Notes under the pieces: generated by a model
Told to the model about the DNA's origin: nothing
What the model saw: the letters and a program-made list of their open reading frames with translations, nothing else
The model's database searches: none
Origin: CBIHLX01 sp966210935
GTDB lineage: Bacteria; Patescibacteriota; Saccharimonadia; Saccharimonadales; Saccharimonadaceae
DNA: 32,614 bases
Reading direction: 5' to 3'
Assembly (NCBI GenBank): GCA_966210935.1
Contig: CBIHLX010000005.1
Span: forward strand, 1 to 32,614
Made by a program: the position numbers and the translations under genes
In this document: piece by piece, positions 29,491 through 32,614 of the stretch
How the letters are laid out: each line of letters begins with the position of its first letter
Position numbering within the stretch: position 1 is the first letter of the stretch

Positions 29491-30246
29491 ATGAATCCAG
29501 AATCCTCACCCAATGACCATGCTAATGCTACGCCAAAGCCTGTAGCCTACGACAGTGAGGGGCGCCCACTTTATGCAGCACCACCTGTTGCGACACCGGC
29601 TGCACCGCAGCCTCAGGTTGTACACCTTAGCCGTGCCGTTGAGCCGGTTAAACCGGAAGTGACGCCGGAAATAAAGGCGCGTCATGATGAATCAATAGCG
29701 CAGTTCCCAAGTCTCAACTTGAGCGATTCAGAGTTTGTTATTAGTGCTGTGCGTCGGCATCCGATCGGCCTGCTTGCGCCGGTGGTGATCACAGTCTTTC
29801 TTGTAGCGATTATTTTGTCGATAACCTTTAATCTTCCGTCGCTACTGTCGGGTATTGGTTTTGGCGCTCAGGAGGACCTTGCGCCGCTGTATCTTGGTGG
29901 CTTTTTGCTGACAATCCTCTTTTTGCTAGGTGGCTATATTGCGATCTGGGTCTATATGAATAACAAGTTCTTTTTAACAAACGAGAGTGTTATCCAGGAG
30001 ATCCAAAGCAGCCTGTTTTCGCATCATGAGCAGACGGTAAGTCTCAGTAATATTGAAGACGCCAGCTATGAACAGAAGGGGATTATCCAATCGTTGTTCA
30101 ACTATGGCTCAATCCGCCTTAGTACCGAGGGTGACGAGACGACGTATCGCTTTAGTTATGTCTCGCGGCCAAAACAGCAGATTGCTATCTTGAACAACGC
30201 GGTTGAGGCCTTTAAGAATGGCCGCCCGGTTGACGCAACTGAATAA
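29491..30246 (+). CDS. Membrane protein with bacterial PH domain
   Basis: Unassigned 251-residue protein. A Pro/Ala-rich N-terminus (1-60) is followed by a short cytoplasmic part, two transmembrane segments (about 92-115 and 130-155) and a bacterial PH-like (YdbS/DUF304) domain (about 158-250): NKFFLTNESVIQE, SLSNIEDASYEQKGI, LFNYGSIRLST and YVSRPKQQIAIL. Such proteins lie in the membrane with the PH domain on the cytoplasmic side and bind lipids or partners. A bidirectional terminator follows. Confidence 0.8.
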   Translation: MNPESSPNDHANATPKPVAYDSEGRPLYAAPPVATPAAPQPQVVHLSRAVEPVKPEVTPEIKARHDESIAQFPSLNLSDSEFVISAVRRHPIGLLAPVVITVFLVAIILSITFNLPSLLSGIGFGAQEDLAPLYLGGFLLTILFLLGGYIAIWVYMNNKFFLTNESVIQEIQSSLFSHHEQTVSLSNIEDASYEQKGIIQSLFNYGSIRLSTEGDETTYRFSYVSRPKQQIAILNNAVEAFKNGRPVDATE

Positions 30247-30249
30247 AAT

Positions 30250-30280
30250 AACAGCCGCCTAGTTTTGGCGGCTGGTTTTG
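30250..30280. terminator. Bidirectional terminator, overlaps prepilin stop
   Basis: CAGCCGCC (30252-30259) and GGCGGCTG (30267-30274) form a perfect 8-bp stem with a seven-base loop. T-rich runs follow on the plus strand (GTTTT) and on the minus strand (TTATTTTATT), so it serves both convergent genes. The last codons and TAG of the minus-strand prepilin lie inside it. Confidence 0.8.
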
Positions 30281-30654
30281 ATGTAGTTGGCTTCTTTCTC
30301 GAGCAAGCCGCGGAGTGTGTAGCTTTTACACTTGCCGTCTAGGCTACAGCCGGTCGGTTCGTAGCGGTAGTCGGAGTTGCTGGTGTTGATAGCATCTCCA
30401 TCTGGATCAGTAAAGAGGGTAGGGTCCATGCTCGAGAGGTTGTTGTCGCTAATCTTACTTGGGTAGAAACCATTCTTGGCGTAGAACACCTCCTCGAGGC
30501 TGTAGTACATGGCATTGATGGCGGTTTTGCGCGTCTCGTCGCGCTGGCCTGCGATTAAGTTTTGGCGTTGGCTAAATAAGATCAAGCTAGCTGCTGCTAA
30601 AAAGACGATGGCAACAAGGAGTTCGATGACAGTAAAGCCGTGAGCGCGTTTCAT
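30259..30654 (-). CDS. Type IV prepilin-like protein
   Basis: Predicted type IV pilin or pseudopilin. The N-terminus is a prepilin signal: basic leader MKRAHG then FTVIELLVAIVFLAAASLIL, with cleavage expected after Gly6 and the conserved Glu five residues into the mature protein. The hydrophobic helix (7-27) continues to a long amphipathic helix and a small domain with two cysteines (near 102 and 108, GCSLDGKC) that likely form a disulfide. 131 residues. The start is divergent from recA by 68 bases, and its -10 ends seven bases before the ATG, so it is leaderless. Pilins of this type take part in DNA uptake and attachment; no assembly gene is in the window. Confidence 0.88.
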   Translation of the reverse strand: MKRAHGFTVIELLVAIVFLAAASLILFSQRQNLIAGQRDETRKTAINAMYYSLEEVFYAKNGFYPSKISDNNLSSMDPTLFTDPDGDAINTSNSDYRYEPTGCSLDGKCKSYTLRGLLEKEANYIKTSRQN

Positions 30655-30661
30655 TGTCCTT

Positions 30662-30667
30662 ATTATA
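30662..30667 (-). promoter_or_regulatory. Prepilin -10 box, leaderless
   Basis: On the minus strand, TGC TATAAT (extended -10) ends seven bases before the ATG (30654-30652). It lies 21 bases from the recA -10 on the other strand, so the two promoters share one short region. Confidence 0.6.
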
Positions 30668-30681
30668 GCAAATATGTGCTG

Positions 30682-30700
30682 GTATCCGTATAATAGATAC
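30682..30700 (+). promoter_or_regulatory. recA promoter with flanking inverted repeat
   Basis: TATAAT (30689-30694) is the recA -10. It is bracketed by GTATC (30682-30686) and GATAC (30696-30700), a 5-bp inverted repeat with a 9-base centre. No LexA box of the GAAC-N4-GTTC or CTGT-N8-ACAG type is visible. A leader of about 21 bases carries GAGAGGGAG before the ATG. Confidence 0.5.
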
Positions 30701-30722
30701 TAGATAAAAGAGAGGGAGCATT

Positions 30723-31760
30723 ATGGCGAAAAAGGCAGAGAAAGCAGAGATGGCAGAAAAGGCGACCACTAACGAGGGTAAGCTAAAAGCTCTTGGGCTC
30801 GCAATGGATCAAATCACTAAGCAGTTTGGTGACGGCTCAATCATGAAGTTGGGCGAAGCTCAGAAGGTAGATGTAGAGCTTATCCAGTCAGGTGCGTTGA
30901 GTTTGGATCTTGCACTTGGTGGCGGTTATCCAAAGGGTCGTATTATTGAAATCTATGGCCCAGAAAGTTCTGGTAAGACAACGTTAACCCTTCACGCTAT
31001 TGCGGAAGTGCAGCGCGCCGGTGGTACGGCTGCCTTTATTGACGCAGAGCATGCACTTGATCCAGCGTACGCACGCAAGCTTGGTGTCGACACTGATAAC
31101 CTCCTCGTAAGTCAGCCAGATAATGGTGAGCAGGCGCTCGAGATCGCTGAGACACTGGTGCGCTCAAACGCAGTCGACCTGATTGTCGTTGACTCAGTTG
31201 CGGCACTGGTACCACAGGCTGAAATTGACGGCGACATGGGTGATAGCCATATGGGTCTGCAGGCTCGTCTGATGAGCCAGGCACTGCGCAAGCTGACCGG
31301 TATCATCAACAAGAGTAAGGCGACTGTTATTTTCATTAACCAGATTCGTATGAAGATCGGTGTGATGTTCGGTAACCCTGAAACGACAACCGGTGGTAAT
31401 GCACTGAAGTTCTACGCGTCAGTCCGTATGGATATCCGCCGAACCGGCCAGATCAAGGAGGGTGAGGAGATCATTGGTAACCGCACCAAGGTGAAGATTG
31501 TGAAAAACAAGATTGCGCCGCCATTCCGTGTTGCTGAATTCGATATTATGTACAACGAAGGTATTAGTCGTACTGGCGACGTGCTCGACCTAGCTGTTCA
31601 GCATGGTATCGTCGGCAAGGCTGGCGCATGGTTTGACTATAGCGACAGCAAGATCGGCCAGGGTCGTGAGGCAACCAAGAAGTACCTCAAGGAACATCCT
31701 GAAGTGCTCAATGAAATCGATGAAAAAGTTCGCGCCAAGGTGGCCGAGCAAGAAGATTAG
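30723..31760 (+). CDS. recA: Recombinase RecA
   Basis: ATP-dependent strand-exchange protein, central to homologous recombination and integration of transformed DNA. Walker A GPESSGKTT is at 79-87; AFIDAEHALDP near 107, VVDSVAAL near 153, and the DNA-binding loop region SQALRKLTGII and NQIRMKIGVMFGNPETTTGG near 205-230 are conserved. 345 residues. The N-terminus is extended with Lys/Glu/Ala (MAKKAEKAEMAEK) before the conserved GKLKAL. recX follows after a hairpin. Confidence 0.98.
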   Translation: MAKKAEKAEMAEKATTNEGKLKALGLAMDQITKQFGDGSIMKLGEAQKVDVELIQSGALSLDLALGGGYPKGRIIEIYGPESSGKTTLTLHAIAEVQRAGGTAAFIDAEHALDPAYARKLGVDTDNLLVSQPDNGEQALEIAETLVRSNAVDLIVVDSVAALVPQAEIDGDMGDSHMGLQARLMSQALRKLTGIINKSKATVIFINQIRMKIGVMFGNPETTTGGNALKFYASVRMDIRRTGQIKEGEEIIGNRTKVKIVKNKIAPPFRVAEFDIMYNEGISRTGDVLDLAVQHGIVGKAGAWFDYSDSKIGQGREATKKYLKEHPEVLNEIDEKVRAKVAEQED

Positions 31761-31772
31761 TAGAAGATCAGG

Positions 31773-31804
31773 AAGTGCGCTACCAAGTCGGAGCGCACTT
31801 TTCT
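31773..31804 (+). terminator. Hairpin between recA and recX
   Basis: AAGTGCGCT (31773-31781) and AGCGCACTT (31792-31800) form a perfect 9-bp stem with a ten-base loop, followed by the short T-rich TTCTCGTT. The recX ATG lies at 31809, nine bases after the stem. The arrangement resembles the leaky recA-recX terminator of E. coli, where recX is made by read-through. Confidence 0.65.
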
Positions 31805-31808
31805 CGTT

Positions 31809-32447
31809 ATGATTATTACCGCTCTCACTGCTCAACAAAAAGATAAGAACCGCGTCAATGTTATGGTCGATGGTACGTATCGATTTAGTTTGGATATTTT
31901 CCAGGTAGGCGATCTCGGCCTTAAGATCGGCAAAGATTACACTGAAGAGGAGCTGCAGGCGCTCGAAATAGAGAGTAGCTTTGGAAAGGTCTATGCGAGG
32001 GCGCTTGAATACTGCATGATGCGGCCGCATAGCGCGAAAGAGGTCCGAGATTATCTGTATCGTAAAACGCGAGAACGCCGCACTAAGACGGGAGAGATGC
32101 GCCCAGGTGTCTCGAGTGAAGTGACGACACGAGTATTTGACCGTCTTTTGGAGAAGGGGTATGTAAATGACGAGTCATTTGCGCGCTACTGGGTAGAGAA
32201 CCGCTCTCAAACCAAGGGCGTGAGCCGTCGTAAATTGCAGCTTGAGCTACGCGCTAAGGGAGTAGATAGTTCGGTTATCGACCGTCAGCTTGCTGATAGT
32301 CTGCGCTCTGACGACGACGAAATTCAAAAAGTGATCGCCAAGAAGCAGCGATTATACCCTGATCGACAGAAGTTCATACAGTACTTAATGCGCCAAGGAT
32401 TTTCTTACGACAGTATAACACGCGCCCTGTCGCGTGATGACTTATGA
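31809..32447 (+). CDS. recX: Recombination regulator RecX
   Basis: Predicted inhibitor of RecA filaments. RecX proteins are built of three-helix repeats: here AREYCMM.PHSAKEVRDYLYRK-like blocks are seen near 58-80 (ALEYCMMRPHSAKEVRDYL), VFDRLLEKGYVNDESFARYWVENR (about 106-129) and SRRKLQLELRAKGVDSSVI near 137-155, then a last repeat to 212. The N-terminal 50 residues (MIITALTAQQKDKNRVNVMVDGTY) are typical. The ATG at 31809 has no Shine-Dalgarno, since the hairpin occupies the upstream 36 bases. Its stop overlaps the convergent minus-strand gene. Confidence 0.9.
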   Translation: MIITALTAQQKDKNRVNVMVDGTYRFSLDIFQVGDLGLKIGKDYTEEELQALEIESSFGKVYARALEYCMMRPHSAKEVRDYLYRKTRERRTKTGEMRPGVSSEVTTRVFDRLLEKGYVNDESFARYWVENRSQTKGVSRRKLQLELRAKGVDSSVIDRQLADSLRSDDDEIQKVIAKKQRLYPDRQKFIQYLMRQGFSYDSITRALSRDDL

Positions 32448-32614
32448 TTCAGTGAGTCGGCTGGTGTCGGTTTGGGGTGAGGATCGAAATGGATTATGGA
32501 AGCTGCGGAGGTGTGTGGCAGTAGGTTCACTGATGACCTCAGCTTCAGAGTTAACGATAATCTCATGATCATTTACTTCAATAATTTGACTACGATGGAC
32601 GAGAAGCTCTGTAT
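32442..32614 (-). CDS. Unidentified gene, C-terminal end only
   Basis: On the minus strand one frame is open from the window edge to a TAA at 32444-32442, giving 56 residues that start TELLVHRSQIIEVNDHEIIV and end TDTSRLTES. The first half looks like a folded protein with alternating strands and the rest like a polar tail. The other two minus frames meet stops within the first 50 bases. The stop overlaps the last codons of recX by six bases, in convergent direction. The protein family cannot be told from this fragment. Confidence 0.55.
   Translation of the reverse strand, partial: TELLVHRSQIIEVNDHEIIVNSEAEVISEPTATHLRSFHNPFRSSPQTDTSRLTES

Noticed and set aside
30655..30722. LexA/SOS box at recA
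   Set aside because: Neither GAAC-N4-GTTC nor CTGT-N8-ACAG is present; only a weak GTATC-N9-GATAC inverted repeat surrounds the -10.
32448..32614. Plus-strand gene at the window end
   Set aside because: No plus-strand start with a ribosome binding site or leaderless promoter is seen here; the minus frame is open for the whole stretch.

Overview
This window looks like part of a chromosome from a Candidatus Patescibacteria (CPR) bacterium, most likely Candidatus Saccharibacteria (TM7). This is inferred from gene content and style, not from a marker-gene tree. The points for it are: coding density above 90 percent with moderate GC; TGA used as a stop (for example at DUF192, recX and the protease gene), which argues against the code-25 CPR lineages; a short ComEC without its hydrolase domain; lamin-tail surface proteins, a sortase, a pilin-like protein, and many genes that seem to start as leaderless mRNAs. 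No mobile element, CRISPR array or rRNA was seen, and no stretch of 300 bases lacks a gene.

Layout. 1-966: a structured leader or small transcript with a terminator, then a GNAT acetyltransferase. 1016-2662: an FAD-linked D-lactate/glycolate-type oxidase. 2659-8417: a cell-surface locus with a minus-strand operon (repeat protein with a sorting-like signal, sortase, membrane protein with a degenerate glycosyltransferase-like domain) and three plus-strand secreted or membrane proteins. Three proteins of this locus share an unusual SGxA / NTTxG / SGDA repeat. 8547-9185: a Crp/Fnr-type regulator. A perfect CRP-like palindrome (TGTGA-N6-TCACA) lies in the divergent promoter region of the surface locus. 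9234-10334: dnaJ behind a near-consensus CIRCE operator. 10386-13709: a giant polytopic membrane protein.

13781-18442 is a protein- or peptide-modification cluster: a DUF1704 (QEGLA/MATCAP-type) HExxxH metallopeptidase, two RimK-type ATP-grasp ligases, a RimB-like DTGA protease homologue and a third, canonical RimK. It reads as a set of amino-acid ligases ('writers') with one or two candidate peptidases ('erasers'). 18466-19448: DUF192 protein and a small membrane protein. 19492-19568: tRNA-Lys(TTT), whose 3' CCA end forms the base of a 19-bp terminator stem.

19711-32614 is mostly DNA uptake, recombination and envelope: comEC, yebC, a large lamin-tail/Cys-repeat surface protein, an anchored extracytoplasmic protein, ruvC, a class A penicillin-binding protein, ruvA, a HIT protein, ruvB, a PH-domain membrane protein, a prepilin (minus strand, divergent from recA), recA, recX, and the end of an unidentified minus-strand gene. 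Many promoters across the window place the -10 box 6-7 bases before the ATG, so these genes are probably translated without a 5' UTR; surface genes and internal operon genes instead carry Shine-Dalgarno sequences.
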